In this document: positions 1 to 12,276 of the stretch, piece after piece
How positions within the stretch are numbered: position 1 is the stretch's first letter
Layout: the number at the start of each line of letters is the position of its first letter
Assembly (NCBI RefSeq): GCF_032884065.1
Contig: NC_088872.1
Location: forward strand, 11,209,654 to 11,273,653
Source: Artemia franciscana
Lineage: Eukaryota; Arthropoda; Branchiopoda; Anostraca; Artemiidae
Direction: 5' to 3'
DNA: 64,000 nt
The notes under the pieces: generated by a model
The model's input: only the letters and a program-made list of their open reading frames with translations
Databases searched by the model: none
What the model was told of the DNA's origin: nothing
Translations under genes and position numbers: made by a program

Positions 1-41
<41 letters not shown>
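1..41. repeat. (TA)n microsatellite, runs off the left edge
   Basis: Uninterrupted TA dinucleotides from the first base of the window to about base 41. The array is truncated by the window edge, so its real length is unknown. Confidence 0.97.
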
Positions 42-43
<2 letters not shown>

Positions 44-2972
44 TTATAATATTTAGATATTTTAAACTAAGAAATCATAATTGATATTTGGAAATTGAGC
101 AGAACATTTCCAGAAAGTTCGGTTTCAGAAGTTTTCTCCACAAAAACTGGTTTCCAGAACCAATTCCAGAGACTAGTACTGTAACCATCGGAACATAGTT
201 CACAAATCATCGAATTTTCCAGCTCCAAGTTTTCAAACATACTATAGATAATATTCTCCTCAAGACTTATCAGTGTGACAAACTTGTATGAATTTCTTGA
301 AAAAGATGTAGGAGAGGTAGAAAGTAAAACCTGTGTTGGAATATCCTACTTTAACAAAATCTAGTTCATTTCTTTTTTTTCTTTTTTTTTCGCCATCGTC
401 AGACAAGGATCTTTATGTACGATTTATTGTGTATATTTAAAGAAAGAACAAATTTTTTTTTTTAAACTGTGTTTTTCTGATTGAAGTAAAGCAGGAAGTT
501 TAAAGTTATAAACAACAAAATTATTACTTGGAAGTTTATGCATAATGTATATACAAATCATAACTCAAATAATCTTGTTCTTATATTTCCCTTTACTGGT
601 AGAATTCGGGAAAAAGTTGCGTTTTACTGAAAAATGAATTTACTTATTTTTTTCTTTCGAAAATCTAAGTTGAAGCCAATATCTACATTTGAATTTGGCT
701 GAAGGAACATTATTAGTTGGTCTGGTATTCCACTACATCAGGCAAGAATTTTTGACACTTTCAACATAGTTTTGTCAATATAATATTACATGCCAATTTA
801 ACTCAATTTTATCAAGAAAAAGCAAATATGGCTACATTTTAGAGAAGACCAGATGTATCTTAATGCATTGGTGCTGATCCTAACTTTTTTTTTGCCGAAA
901 AATAACCAAGTAATGACAGTGTGAACATTACATAGCTAAAAAATTGTCAGGAGCTCATTTTGTGTTGAAGAAGGAAACTGATTGAATTGAATATTCTTTT
1001 CTTATCTGGGTGTATTGGATATAGTGTCCACATTTTACATAGTCAAATATAACAATGGCTTCAAGAGATGGCACTCCCAGTCATGACTAAGCAGAGTTAT
1101 CCTGTTTTTGAAGAAAATTTTGACGTTGGTTCCAAAATTGCTCTGTTGAAACATTGGTGCCTCTACCCTCATCATGGAATATTATTTGAATGTAAATTAG
1201 CAGTTTTAATGACAGTGTGATATAATGACATGACAGTGATGTAATGACAGTGTGAACATTCCATAGCTAAAAAGTTGTCAGGAGCTCATTTTGTGTCAAA
1301 AACAGGAAACTGATTGAACTGAATATTCTTTTCTTATCTTTTCTTGTATTTTACCATTTTCGTGACGGAATCTTTCTGTTGTGATAGTTCACTGTTCCAG
1401 AATTACTCTAACTGTTCATAAGACCAATCCTATATGTGTCTCTTTACTTATTATAATTAATAATTATTTTTGGTTGAAATATTTATCACAGCTGTTATTC
1501 CACAAACAATATGAGTTTGCTTGCAAAGATAAAAAAACTTGTTTTTTAATTTAATTTTCATAGAAAATAGACGGAACTATAAAGGGTAACGGATAAAAGG
1601 TAAAGGACTTAAATCCTGTAGTTCAGAAATGCTAACCCTTTACTGGTGGAATTCGGAAAAAAGTTACGTTTTACTGAAAACTGAATTTGCTCAATTCTTT
1701 CTTTAGAAAATCTAAGTTATATGTTCTAAGTTACCGTAATAATTGCTGGTGAAAGACTACTAAGAGTAAAAAATTAGTCTTGTTTTCTATAGGCTACTTA
1801 AAAGCTTCTCTGTTCTAAGAAAAATACCCATTTTTTGCGCGTTTTTCTTTTTTAAGTAGAGTGCTAATTTCCTAAAATTCCACAAATCTAGGGAAACATG
1901 CTGAACCAGTTTACTTGAGTTGGTTTTGTAGGTTGCAGAAACTGCGAAGCAATAATTATGTTCTTCTGAACTTGCAATTATGCTCGTTACTTCCATTTGA
2001 AAAGCTTTGTTTTCTTAGCATAATAAGTACGATAAATTGTCCTTCTACAGAAAAATATTTGAATAATAATACCGGAATAATGATAGCAAAACATCTTGTT
2101 TTTCTAATAATTCATCAATCTACAAAAAAAAAAAAAAATCTCAAGAATAGTACTAGTTAAGTTTGAGTTTTTCTTTTCTTTTGAGTACAATCAAAGTTTT
2201 GTACGAAACAAATTCTCAATAAAAGCATTATAAGATTGGGATTTTTCTAAGCGCAGTAAATAATCCATCTATAAAAATATTTCAATAGTAATATTGATCA
2301 GGCATGAAGGTTTTTTTTAGTCGAATAATCAGTGTATCTGCAAAGATTTTGTAATAGTAATACTATTAATAATTTGATAATGATAATATTGATAAATTCT
2401 GCTTGTTTCAGTTTCATAAAATCTTGATAACAATACTAATAATATGATAATATCAGAATTTTTTCTATTAATTTCAAAAATAATAATTCGTCCTTGTTCA
2501 AAATTTCTCCTAATAATATTACTGGTGCAAATATAAAATTTGTAATATTGATAATGTGAGTCTTTTTCTTAAATCATATTTGTTTAGCTTTCAAAAGTTA
2601 TGTTACTATTTTGGATTCTTATTAAGTCAATTTCGAAGGGCAGGAGGTTTAAATTGAAAAAGTTGGTTTTTTCTTCAGGGTTTTCTATTAGTATATTTCT
2701 GGCAATTTAAATAAAATTGTTTAAATCAGCCAAATTATAACAATCGTCATACACGTTCTTGTAAAATCTGTCTTGTAAATTCTCCCAGAGAAACGCTATT
2801 ACCTCACAGCTCACAGACCGATATTTCATGTGGCATGGTAAGTAAATGGTAAGCAAATATCGATCAGTGAGCAGTGAAATATCACAGCTTACTGATCGAT
2901 ATTTCATCCTCTTGCTTTTAATCTTTTATTTTGTCATATGAAAGTACTATGTTATTTGGTTCATAATTTCAG
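42..2972. other. AT-rich sequence upstream of the first exon, no gene recognised
   Basis: No convincing splice-bounded coding segment was found here. Open frames (for example 1787-1996 minus and 1915-2160 plus) are short, composition-driven and overlap each other. If the gene with an exon at 2973 extends upstream, part of this is intron. It contains the diverged internal duplications listed separately. Confidence 0.5.
590..1717 (+). repeat. Shuffled internal duplication (two blocks, each twice)
   Basis: Block A (about 590-671, starting with CCCTTTACTGGTAGAATTCG) recurs at about 1636-1717. Block B (about 911-1006, with TAATGACAGTGTGAACATT) recurs at about 1243-1339. The order is A-B then B-A, so this is not one simple tandem duplication. 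The copies differ at several positions. No coding sense is apparent. Confidence 0.75.
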
Positions 2973-3155
2973 GGCATTTTGTTTGCACTTAGCGCAGTAA
3001 AATATCTTTCACGAAGTGAAGATCTTCCATTTGGCTACCAGCCAATTTACTATGAATCTATCAGCAAGGAAGCAGCTTGCCTAGGAGCTGTCAGTCTATG
3101 TCTATCCTTAATCAGCATCTTGTGTATATTTGCCATGGGGCTGCTAGTACTGAAG
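2973..3155 (+). CDS. Internal coding exon of an unrecognised membrane-protein gene (exon a)
   Basis: The exon is bounded by an acceptor (ATAATTTCAG) and a near-consensus donor (AAG/GTAAGT). It is 183 nt, exactly 61 codons, and reads in phase 0 from its first base with no stop. It begins GILFALSAVKYLSRS. Residues about 36-60 form a strongly hydrophobic stretch (LGAVSLCLSLISILCIFAMG) long enough for a membrane helix, preceded by a polar segment with aromatic residues. The donor phase (0) matches the phase of the next candidate exon at 6532. Codon use is more balanced than in the AT-rich flanks. I do not recognise the family; a multi-pass protein is possible, but only one clear helix is in this exon. 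Exons upstream of 2973 must exist and were not found. Confidence 0.72.
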
Positions 3156-3175
3156 GTAAGTTCTCTAGGTGTCAA

Positions 3176-3772
3176 GCTGGAAGGAATATGATAACCTTTA
3201 CCATAATCAGGTGAAGGAATATTTGGAAGGAAAATGATAATCTTCACCATAGTTAGGTGAAGGAATGTGATGTAACATTTGCCATAGTTAGGTGAAGGAA
3301 TATTTGGAAGGAATAAAGGAATATGATAACCTTTTCCATAGCTAGGTAAATGAATAATTGGAAGGAATAAAAGAATATGATAGCCTTTACCATAGTTAGG
3401 GAAAAGAATATTTGGCAGGAATACCTTTAACATAGTTAGGTGAAGGAATATTTGGAAGGAATAAATGAATATGATAACCTTTGACATAGTAGATAAAGCA
3501 ATATTGTAAGAAATATGATGACCTTTACCATAGTTGGGTAAAGGAGTATTTGGAAGGAATAAAGGAATATGATAACCTTTCCCATACCTAGGTAAATGAA
3601 TAATTGGAAGGAATAAAAGAATATGATAATATTTACCATAGTTAGGTGAAGGAATATTTGGAAGGAATAAATGAATATAATAATCATTGGCATAGTAGGT
3701 AAAGATTGTAAGGAATATGATAAGCTTTACCATAAATGGGTAGAGGAGTATTTGGAAGGAATAAAGGAATGT
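3176..3772 (+). repeat. Intronic minisatellite, about 12 diverged units
   Basis: It starts about 20 bases after the exon donor at 3156. The core ACCATAGTTAGGTGAAGGAA followed by a TTTGGAAGGAAT-type segment recurs with cores near 3198, 3246, 3282, 3337, 3389, 3430, 3482, 3528, 3581, 3635, 3688 and 3728. Spacing is 36-55 bases, giving length-variant units. The minus strand is open across most of it (3050-3733) only because the unit lacks stops. Confidence 0.93.
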
Positions 3773-4354
3773 AGTAATTGACCCACTAATATTTTAATAA
3801 AGTGGTAAAACAAAAGAAAAAAGAAAATATATACAACCGAGACTTTCCTAAGGAAAATATATCTGATTGGATATGTTGACCTGTCAGTTTCAATTGCTGG
3901 ATGCTTATGTTTTATCATAAAATCGTTCTATGAATGGATAGTAATATGCCATACTGTAGCCTCCAGGGGTGCCAATTCACTTTTTTTTGGGGTGAAAGGG
4001 AAGATATTTCTTCATGTTTTTTTTTCAAGGAAGATAAAACAAAAGTTATTCTTTAATATCTAGGGCAGGAGGGGCCGGTAACTGCATGCAATATTCCAAT
4101 AATGTTTGCTAATAGCACACCAGGAATGTCACTAATAAATATTAGAAATAACATAGGGCTCGATTAGTCCTTGATTCCTAAAATGTATTCAAGAATGAAC
4201 ACTTTTTGCAGCATTCAGATTGTCCAATTCCAGGGCCTTTCCCATTCCCTGGGCTGATCCCGACTTCGTGCCCTTACATAAAGACCTGACGCATCCAAGT
4301 TAATATTTAGACATGAAATATTTTAACCTGCTTCGGTAGTATTAAGCTAAATCC
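3773..4354. other. Intronic sequence, nothing recognised
   Basis: This lies between the minisatellite and the SINE cluster. It has a T-rich patch near 3980-4030 after CCAGGGGTGCCAATTCAC, which resembles a transposon end, but I found no matching inverted end. Confidence 0.4.
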
Positions 4355-4511
4355 TGTGATGTCACAACGTGGTTGATCTCTGCTTTGTAATACGAGACCC
4401 GGAGATCGATCTCAGCTGCAGCAAACCTCCGCAAGACATGGATTTTGATCCCGGTGATGAGATTAGGCGAAAGCATCTCCGTAATAGTCCAAGCAAGAAG
4501 AAGAAGCTTTT
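4355..4511 (+). mobile_element. tRNA-derived SINE, copy 1 of 3
   Basis: The head resembles a tRNA gene, with an A-box-like region around GTGGTTGATCTCTGC and a B-box-like GGAGATCGATCTC. The tail runs through GAGATTAGGCGAAAGCATCTC to AAGCAAGAAGAAGAAGC. The same body and (AAG)n tail occur in the next copy. It lies in the intron between the exons at 2973 and 6532. Confidence 0.72.
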
Positions 4512-4526
4512 CTTAATGCTTACGAA

Positions 4527-4664
4527 TAGTCCTTGATGAGTCCTATCTTGGCATAGTGGAATTGATATCTGCTTGGTAATGCGGCCTATAATTTTATTTC
4601 GGTGGTGAGATTGTACGAAAGCATCTCTGTAATAATCCAAGCAAGAAGAAGAAGATTTTTGTTA
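4527..4664 (+). mobile_element. tRNA-derived SINE, copy 2 of 3
   Basis: The head contains TTGGCATAGTGGAATTGATA and CTGCTTGGTAATGCGG. The B box is eroded. The tail repeats the copy 1 phrases GTACGAAAGCATCTCTGTAA and AAGCAAGAAGAAGAAGA. It lies directly downstream of copy 1 in the same orientation. Confidence 0.72.
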
Positions 4665-4677
4665 AATCTATCAATAG

Positions 4678-4823
4678 TGATGAGCCCTCTGGTGGCATAG
4701 TGGGGTTGACCTCTGCTTGTTAATATGGGACCCGGAGTTCTATTCCAGCTGCCGTAGGGCCCGCAATAGCACGGAGATTATAAATTGGTGTCTCGAAATA
4801 ATTAAACAAGGATAAAGAAGAGA
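4678..4823 (+). mobile_element. tRNA-derived SINE, copy 3 of 3
   Basis: This has the best preserved tRNA-like head of the three: A-box-like TGGCATAGTGGGGTTGACC, then GGGACCCGGAGTTCTATTCC (B box) and GCTGCCGTAGGGCCCGC. The tail is AAACAAGGATAAAGAAGAG-like. Same orientation as the two preceding copies. Confidence 0.75.
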
Positions 4824-6531
4824 ATAACTTCGGTAATTTATCTGATGCCAAACCCAGTCGATCTAAGAGCGCACTCTATCTAAGATTGTTTCGACGTGGT
4901 AATTGTCGGTCTTGTACAAATGCACACATTTCCTCCATCAGAGGAGTTATCAGAGCTCTCATCTGAAAGAGCAAAGTCTTAAGTGCAATTCATCAAAACA
5001 AAGCCCGACAGGACTACCTTGGGCGGGGTGCACCCCGTAAGAAAACCCAAAAATGAGGTTTGCTTGACAATCCGTAATCACCTGGAATAGCCTCTTAGCA
5101 GAGATAATCCCTGCAAATCCCTCGCTTGAAACATTCAAGTGAAGGTCAATGCTGAAAATAAAATGAAAGAATTAACAGGACTAGCAACATGTAAAGATCG
5201 TTAATGGCTCCGCGAAGATTTCTATTCTAAAAAAAATAAGCTACCATAAGCAATATTAAACATATCAATTACTAAACATGTCAACATTAAAGGTGGGTTA
5301 ACATGTTGATATAAAAAAAAATGGTAATAATGACAAAGTGGAGTCAGAAAAACTGCAGCAACAATATTTTGCCAGTTGTTCTTTTGAGGGAAAAACAATG
5401 ATGCAACGAAATTTAGACTGTTGGCATTTCAGTCCAAAATCCACGGTAAATTTACATCGCCTCATTGCCTATTTAGTCAGATGAAGTTGATCTAGGCCCT
5501 CCTCATAAGTAGCAAGGGAAGAATAAATTTTAAAGCTCATTTTTGAGTATTCTGAGTTTTGGCTGTCAAATCTTTGGTGGGAGTTAAGTGGCAAATGGGA
5601 CAAGTGTAATCAAATTAGTTGGGCATAACAAAATCAAATAGTTCTGAAATTAATCTTGAGAATACTAATTCCCTGAGAGAAGAATTTTAGCTTATATTTA
5701 ACATCTTTTACTGAAGGAAAATTCTTCTTCTACAGTCCTTTGTTCATCTTGAAGTGTTTGCTGTGATTCTTTATATTTTACGTGTAATATGCAAACCAAC
5801 TTATTGTTGTTTCTCGAACATTACTAATTCTATTGTTTGGGTGTGTACCAAGTGGTTAAGTTTTAGATAAACTCTTGAGATGTTTGAAAAATTAAACTGA
5901 AGGTTACAAACAGGACCCTAAGTGTCTGGCTATAGATTTATGGTAAAGGAAGGATCGGTCGAATTTTGAATATTTTTGACATGTAAGTGTTTTGCGGTGT
6001 AAGCCCCCCCCCCCTGACCGATTTCTTGGCTGCACCCCTGTCTATAACTACTATATTTTTCACGACTAGTTAAAGGTAATACGTCCCCCTGAAAAGGACA
6101 ATCTTTGGCAATTTGCCATCCTTCATCCGCATAACGGGTCCTTGCCATTTTAGTCCTTCTTTGATTATAGTCTTATAAAGCAGGATAGAGCCACATTTTT
6201 CGTGCAGCTTACTATTTGAAATACAGTCAGTCAAACGGGTACCCCAAAATAGTTTGTAGACAATTTCTTCGGAAAATATCTAACAAATCCTCCCGAAAAT
6301 ACCTTTTGGGGAGAATTTTCGTTTTAAAATGCTTATTTGTATTCTGTTTTAAAAAATTGTGGAAAACAACAAGTTTGCCCCCCTCCCCCTCTCCAAGATT
6401 CTGAAAAATACATTTTACTCCACCCCACCCCCAAATTTTTGTGGATTCACTCCCATCCCCTGTTGCCACCGATGGTTTGTTCAATTTTGAATCATTCATT
6501 TAATTTCAGAAAAACACTTTTCTATTTACAG
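4824..6531. other. Intronic sequence with repeat fragments
   Basis: The 4840-5160 part is GC-richer than its surroundings, and its minus strand has a short open stretch with an acidic-serine segment; I could not assign it. At 6006-6050 a C-run followed by TTGGCTGCACCCCTG looks like a transposon end. At about 6360-6475 a C-rich block with GAAAAATACATTTT resembles blocks at 41405-41570 and 49986-50197 and is probably a fragment of the same MITE family. The acceptor of the next exon lies just after it. Confidence 0.45.
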
Positions 6532-6626
6532 ATAAAGGATGTCGTACCACGATCGAGCGGAGCATTTTTACAGTCATGTACTGAAGATTTACACATTGTC
6601 AAGGATATCTTTCTAAATAAATTCAA
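6532..6626 (+). CDS. Internal coding exon of the same unknown gene (exon b)
   Basis: The acceptor TTTTCTATTTACAG and the donor CAA/GTAAGTTT bound 95 nt. The frame is phase 0 at the start, matching the end of the 2973-3155 exon. It encodes IKDVVPRSSGAFLQS, then a polar segment ending HIVKDIFLNKF. It leaves two bases (AA) to be completed by the next exon. The encoded piece is soluble in character and would follow the hydrophobic segment of exon a. No family recognised. The call rests on good splice sites and phase continuity across three exons. Confidence 0.65.
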
Positions 6627-9254
6627 GTAAGTTTCTCTCTTGGAAGTTAATACCTCTTGAAGCTTAGTATTGAAGCCCAGGTTCGAGACTTCCTAATAGC
6701 TTTTTTATATTACAACAACCATAAATTTCTTAAATATCAACAAATTTGGTATCAACTAGATTCTGAATTATTCGTCTTCTTCAATTAAAACAAGTTTTTT
6801 TTTTTCTTCACCATGCTAAAGAGATAACAAGGAAAAAAAGAAGAATAAACAAAGGAGACACTACTTCCCGTGCGAAAAAAGGATTGTCCTTGTTACTCAC
6901 AATGGGGGTAATCCATGGTAATCCATTTTCATTTTGATCTGACACCATTTTAGGATAAGATAAGTTTATTTTGCCCGCTTACAAACATAAAAAAAAAAAA
7001 CGAAATAAGAACTCCACTTCTAAATGACAGAATTTACAAAGAACATAATTATTCAAAAGTAAATAACTACTCAAAACAACACTCGTATATTATATGAAAT
7101 GGGAAAACTGAAACAAATGATATAGGCTTCTTTTGAAAAACCTCACACTCTTGAAACCTAACAACTATTAAAGGATTGCGACCTGTATATTTTTGCAAAA
7201 CGTAACTGTTCCTAAAATACAACCGGAAACATAATATAAACTTCGAATAACGGCGAAGCCCCGATCGAATCTTTAACTTTTCCATCTTTGATAAGGAGTC
7301 CTCTAGGGGGCGAGATCTGGGTTACAGCGGTAGCTAGCAACCTAGTAAGAGGCGATCACATTCAGTGCTAAGAAATGTAATAGCCAATAACTGCTAAAAA
7401 TAGGGCCAGATCAAATCAAAGAGTATACCATTAGAACCGTCTTATCTAAAAACCCTATATATAGGAAATTTACCGTCCCTTGGCTTGAACAACAAGGAAA
7501 ATATATTGGCTTGAAAATCAAGAAAACTGGTAGCTACCATGATATTCTGCATAAACGGCATCTTTGTTTTCTTTTTCTTATGTACATAGCTTTAGCAAGT
7601 ACACGCTTGCCATAACTATACTTGAGCGCATACTCTCCCGGCAGACACAATGACGCTTGCGACGGGTATAACTGTCCCTCCTCTGCTTACTTAATCGGTT
7701 ATTTCTTATCGACTATATCGACTTATCGTGCATGTTTGGGAACGAATATGCATTTGCACCGCGAAGAGTGTATAAAGTTGGAAAGTATCTTTCAAAACGA
7801 TTGAACTCATTTGATTTGAAACTTAACCAATTAAATTCATCACTTGGGATTAAATTATACCAAGATTAATGAGATTGAATAAGAAAAATTATATTAGTCA
7901 ATTTACTAGTCATAAAAGGCTCTAGAAATAAGAATTTTCTTTCTTATAGGTCCTTAAGCATCTCACTGTGATGTCTCAGTGCCTCACTAGCGACTAAGAA
8001 AAAAGGAGACAAATCTCTGCTTTTCGTGCTAAAAAACGAGTTCCCTTAATGCTGAAGATGGGGACTGTAATATTTCTGTATGGAATTTTCGGCTATGGAG
8101 GTTTTAATTGTGCAGATTTGAATGTGGCCTTACACCATTTTTGTTGAGTGTCAGGCTACTTTTCAAAATTCCCGTAATTTTTTTCACAGTTAACTTTTAA
8201 TATTATTATTAACCTAAATAACAGTTATCATTCCTGAATTAACTTTTAATAGGGGTTTTTCTTCACTGGATATTCTTTTTCAAAAAGCGATTTTAAATTT
8301 TCTGTTACTACGCTCTGAACTTTGCTCTTAACAAGATTGTGGCACAAGACACAGCCAGGATTACCGAATTTCAAAGAAATTTTAGGAACACCTAGTAGTG
8401 GGCCTTTCTATTCTCAGTAGTAGGAAGCCTTTCCCAGCGGAAAAAAAAATAAATTAGTAAAAGAAATTATCCTAAACAAAAGATGAAACTAAAAAAAAAA
8501 TACAAAGATAATTGCAAAAACGCTAAAAGTTTAAAAAAAAATGAAAAGAAAAGGGACATTTAAATAAAAATAAAAATTAAGCAAAATTTCAAAATCACAT
8601 CAACAAGGCACGGGATCAAGCTGTCCGTTATTGTGCACATATGTCTCAAATTATCTTCCGAATGGAACCCTAGTAATATAACAAGTCAATTACTTTAAAA
8701 AAATCTAAAATCTTACTTATGCCGTTTACGAACAGAATTTATCAGGTTTAGATAGAATAAACTCTAAAAGAAATCAAAAGTTACAAATGGACACAGGTCA
8801 AGAAAAGTTAGGCATTATAAACTGAATGCACCTTTTATTTGCAAATCCAGTACAGGCACGTTGACGCTTGTTTGGGGCTTATTATGCAAAATGTTAATGT
8901 TCAAATTTTTGGTTTTGACCTGCTTTTTAATTAAGTGATTGTAATAAAAGTGATTTGATTTAATCTAGATTCCCTTTCATCTCTATTGATACTAATACCC
9001 CCATAGATAGTTTTCTTAATTTCTATTATTTCTCAGAAACTTTGTAAAAGTCCAATAGAAGTATCAATTATTTTCGTTTGATTAAATAGTATAGCCTACT
9101 ATAGTGTGGAAGGTCAAATAAATGTTCTGCTACTGCTGATTCAAAAGTTTCTTATTTGTAAGATATTTTAAAGAGCAAACTATTGTAAATTTTCTTTTGT
9201 CTTTTTCATTTAGCGTTTCATTGTTATCTTTGTATCTTTATTTCATATTTTGTT
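6627..9254. other. Large intron portion, nothing coding recognised
   Basis: AT-rich sequence with scattered A- and T-runs. Open frames at 7067-7285 (minus) and 7622-7804 (plus) are short and lack convincing flanking splice sites. I see no recognisable transposon protein or RNA gene. Confidence 0.5.
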
Positions 9255-10103
9255 CTGTGGCGTAATTTCGCCAAAATCCTAGGGTTGGGTGGGGGGTTTG
9301 GAGTCAATTTTTCCAAATCAAGTGGAAATGACAGTAAAAACTAAAAATGAGCCATTTTGGTACCTTAAAGATACTATAGTACTATAAAGGTAAATATGTA
9401 CTGAAAAAACTGATTTGTTAATCTTTGAATTTTGCAGGTTAATCTTAGTTTTGACAAGATTTTGGAAGAAGCTAAATTGCAGCTGGGGAGGTGGGGTCAA
9501 ACTGAAGATGGGGGGGAGTCGGCAAAGTTGGACCCAATTTTTCCAAGTCAAGTGGAAATGACAGTAAAAACTAAAAAAAAGCCATTTGGTACCATAAAGG
9601 TACTATTTAGTACTATAAAAGTACTATAAAGGTACTTAAAGCTATTATAAAGGTAAATATGTACTAAAAAAAACTGATTTGTTTCTGTTAATGTTTGAAT
9701 TATGCAGGTTAATCTTAGTTTTGACAAGATTTTGGAAGAAACTAAATTGCAGCTGGAGGGGCAAACTGGAGTCTAGGGGGAGCCGGCAAAGTTGGAGCCA
9801 ATTTTCCCAAATTAAGGGAAACTGACAGTAAAAACTAAAAAAATAAGCCATTTGGTACCATAAAGGTACTATTTAGTACTATAAAAGTACTATAAAGAAT
9901 AAAGGTACTTAAAGCTACTATAGTTCTTTAAAGGTAAATATTTACTATAAAAAACTGATCTGTTTCTGCTAATGTTTGGATTATGCAGGTTAATTTTAGT
10001 TTTGACAATATTTTGGAAGAATCTAAATTTCTGCTGGGGGGGGGGCAAACTGAGGTCTGGGAGGGGCAGTTGAGCCCCTGCCCCACAGCAAGCTACGCCC
10101 CTG
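9255..10103 (+). mobile_element. hAT-like non-autonomous element with three internal tandem units
   Basis: The right end, read inward, is CAGGGGCGTAGCTTGCTG. The left end is CTGTGGCGTAATTTCGCC. These are imperfect terminal inverted repeats of a type common on non-autonomous DNA elements. Inside are three tandem units of about 230-265 bp, each with AAGTGGAAATGACAGTAAAA (cores near 9311, 9540 and 9806), GGTACTATTTAGTACTATAA-like TA-rich motifs, and GTTTTGACAAGATTTTGGAA. No transposase is encoded. Confidence 0.7.
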
Positions 10104-10127
10104 GTTTTGTTTAGGCTAGTTTCTTTT

Positions 10128-10389
<262 letters not shown>

Positions 10390-10499
10390 CTGCATCTACA
10401 AAATCTGTATCTATATATTTTATGAATTGTGTATCTATAAATAGTATTATATATTTGTATCTATAATTTATGTAAATAAAAAATAAGTATCTATATTCA

Positions 10500-12200
10500 A
10501 ATGATATTACCTTAGTTCCGTCTCTGCCACCCAGGGGCATCCAGGGTACCAAGGAAGAGTCTAGAATCATCCCGTTTCTACCTATAGCTACCACATCCTC
10601 CCATTGGGACTAAAGTTTTTTCATCTTGGGGCCAAGTTTTCATCTGGCTACCTGGTTTTTTCTTCCATCGGGAACTGCTAGTAGTACCTAGCGTGTCAGG
10701 GTCTCTTCTGGGCGCCTCATTACGTAACCTAGCCACTTGAGACCTCTTTTCTTGATCATGGTGGAAAACGTCGTGCTTTTGTCCGCATGGTTTCATCAGC
10801 TCTTTGCTGCTGATTCTTTTTGCATATTGCTAATAGCCCGTAGACATTTTCAGTCAAAAGTGTCAAGCTGACGCTCTTCTTCCACCTTGAGGGGCCAGGT
10901 CTCACATCCATATAACAAAATTGAACGCACACATACTGAGTAGATCCTGAGCTTCGTCACGGGGTTGATTTCCCTTCTGGTCCAAAGAGGTTTGCGGAGC
11001 TGGCCAAAGACGGACCAAGCTTTGCTAATCCTGCCTTGAATCTCATTAGTGGGTCCACCTTTAGCATTTATCGATGACCCTAGGTATTTGAACTCTTCCA
11101 GCCTCTCAATAGGTTCTCCACTGCTGTATATAGAAGTGTTCTCTTTGGTTGAAAAATACTTTATTTTAGGGATACTGATTGTGAGTCCTGTCTCACTAGT
11201 CGTTTTCGCAACTCTTTCTATCATATTTTGTGCTTTCTGTGGGGAGTCTGCGAGTAGAGTACCATCGTCTGCATATTCGATGTCAGCAATTTTTTCCTGT
11301 GCTAAAAAGGCGACGCCATCATCTTTCAGTGCGTTTTTCATAATCCAATTTATAATGTAGTTGAAAAGAATTGGCAATGCCGGATATCCTTGACGGACGC
11401 TATATGCTATTTCAAGTAGTTCCATTAGTACACCATATATTCATACGTTACTTAGGGTGTTCTCATATTATGCTCTTAGCAGGTCGACTATTTCCGTTGG
11501 AACACTGTCTTCGAGCATTATTTGCCATAAAAAGGGTCTTAATATCGAGTCAAATGCAGCTATGAAGTCAAGAAAGACTGCGAAGGTATCCAATCCGTGA
11601 ATGGAACGTTGGTGAAGAAGAAGTTGTAGGTTAAAGACATGGCTTACACGTCCCATTCTAGGGTGGAATCCTGTCTGGTTCTTTCTTGTCCGTTGCTCTC
11701 GCTCTTTGCAAAAGCGGCTCGCTAAAACTATTGCAAAAATCTCCCCAGCTATGTCTATTAGTAAGACTCCCCAGTAATTTTTATAGTCTTCTTCATCTTG
11801 TTTCTTGAATATAGGGATTATAGTTGCGTTATGCCAATCCTGGGACTTTGCCAGTCGTTCTAGACTTTGCCAAGTAGGTTCGTTAGGGCTTCAACGAGCG
11901 CCGAACTTGCTTTGTATATTTCTGCCGGTAGGGAGTCCTCACCCGGGGCTTTATATTTTTTGAAAGACTTCACGGCATTTCTGACTTCCTCCATCGAAGG
12001 TGGAGATACATCGCAAGAATACTGATCCACGAGTGATGGAGCTGCTAGTCACATATTTTGGCTGGAGTGGACGGAGGAAGTTTGTGGTGTAGCCTGGCCT
12101 CTCCTATTTAACAGATCCTTGAAATGTTCTTTCCATCGGTTCATCCTTTCTTATCGCCCTGTGATGATAGTCCCATATGTTTTTTTCACATTTTCTGTGG
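10500..12200 (-). mobile_element. Degenerate non-LTR retrotransposon (LINE) with reverse transcriptase, antisense in an intron
   Basis: Several minus-strand frames read in order as one element. Near 12000-11930 is a KAPGEDSLPAEI-like linker. At 11656-11468 is TFAVFLDFIAAFDSI (RT motif A with the Asp). At 11425-10850 are SVRQGYPALPILFNYIINWI and IEYADDGTLLADS (motif C with YADD). These are followed by FKYLGSSINAKGG and ILLYGCETWPLK. Near 10800-10500 is a frameshifted C-terminal block (KWLGYVMRRPEETL). Frames switch repeatedly, so it is dead. The endonuclease part is absent. It lies in the intron before the 12277 exon, antisense to that gene. Confidence 0.9.
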
Positions 12201-12276
12201 TGGTATTCCCTTTCTTATTAGTTTGCTATTCAATTGCTTGTTGTGTATTCTAAGTGTTAGTCTATATATTTTTCAG

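Noticed and set aside
3050..3733. A 227-codon minus-strand open frame with repeated PNYGKGYHI-like peptides
   Set aside because: It lies entirely over the minisatellite and the antisense of a good exon. The repeat unit simply lacks stops on that strand.
3176..3772. Possible CRISPR array (regular repeats with spacers)
   Set aside because: The units are diverged and the spacers are themselves parts of the repeat; the context is a eukaryotic intron with no cas genes.
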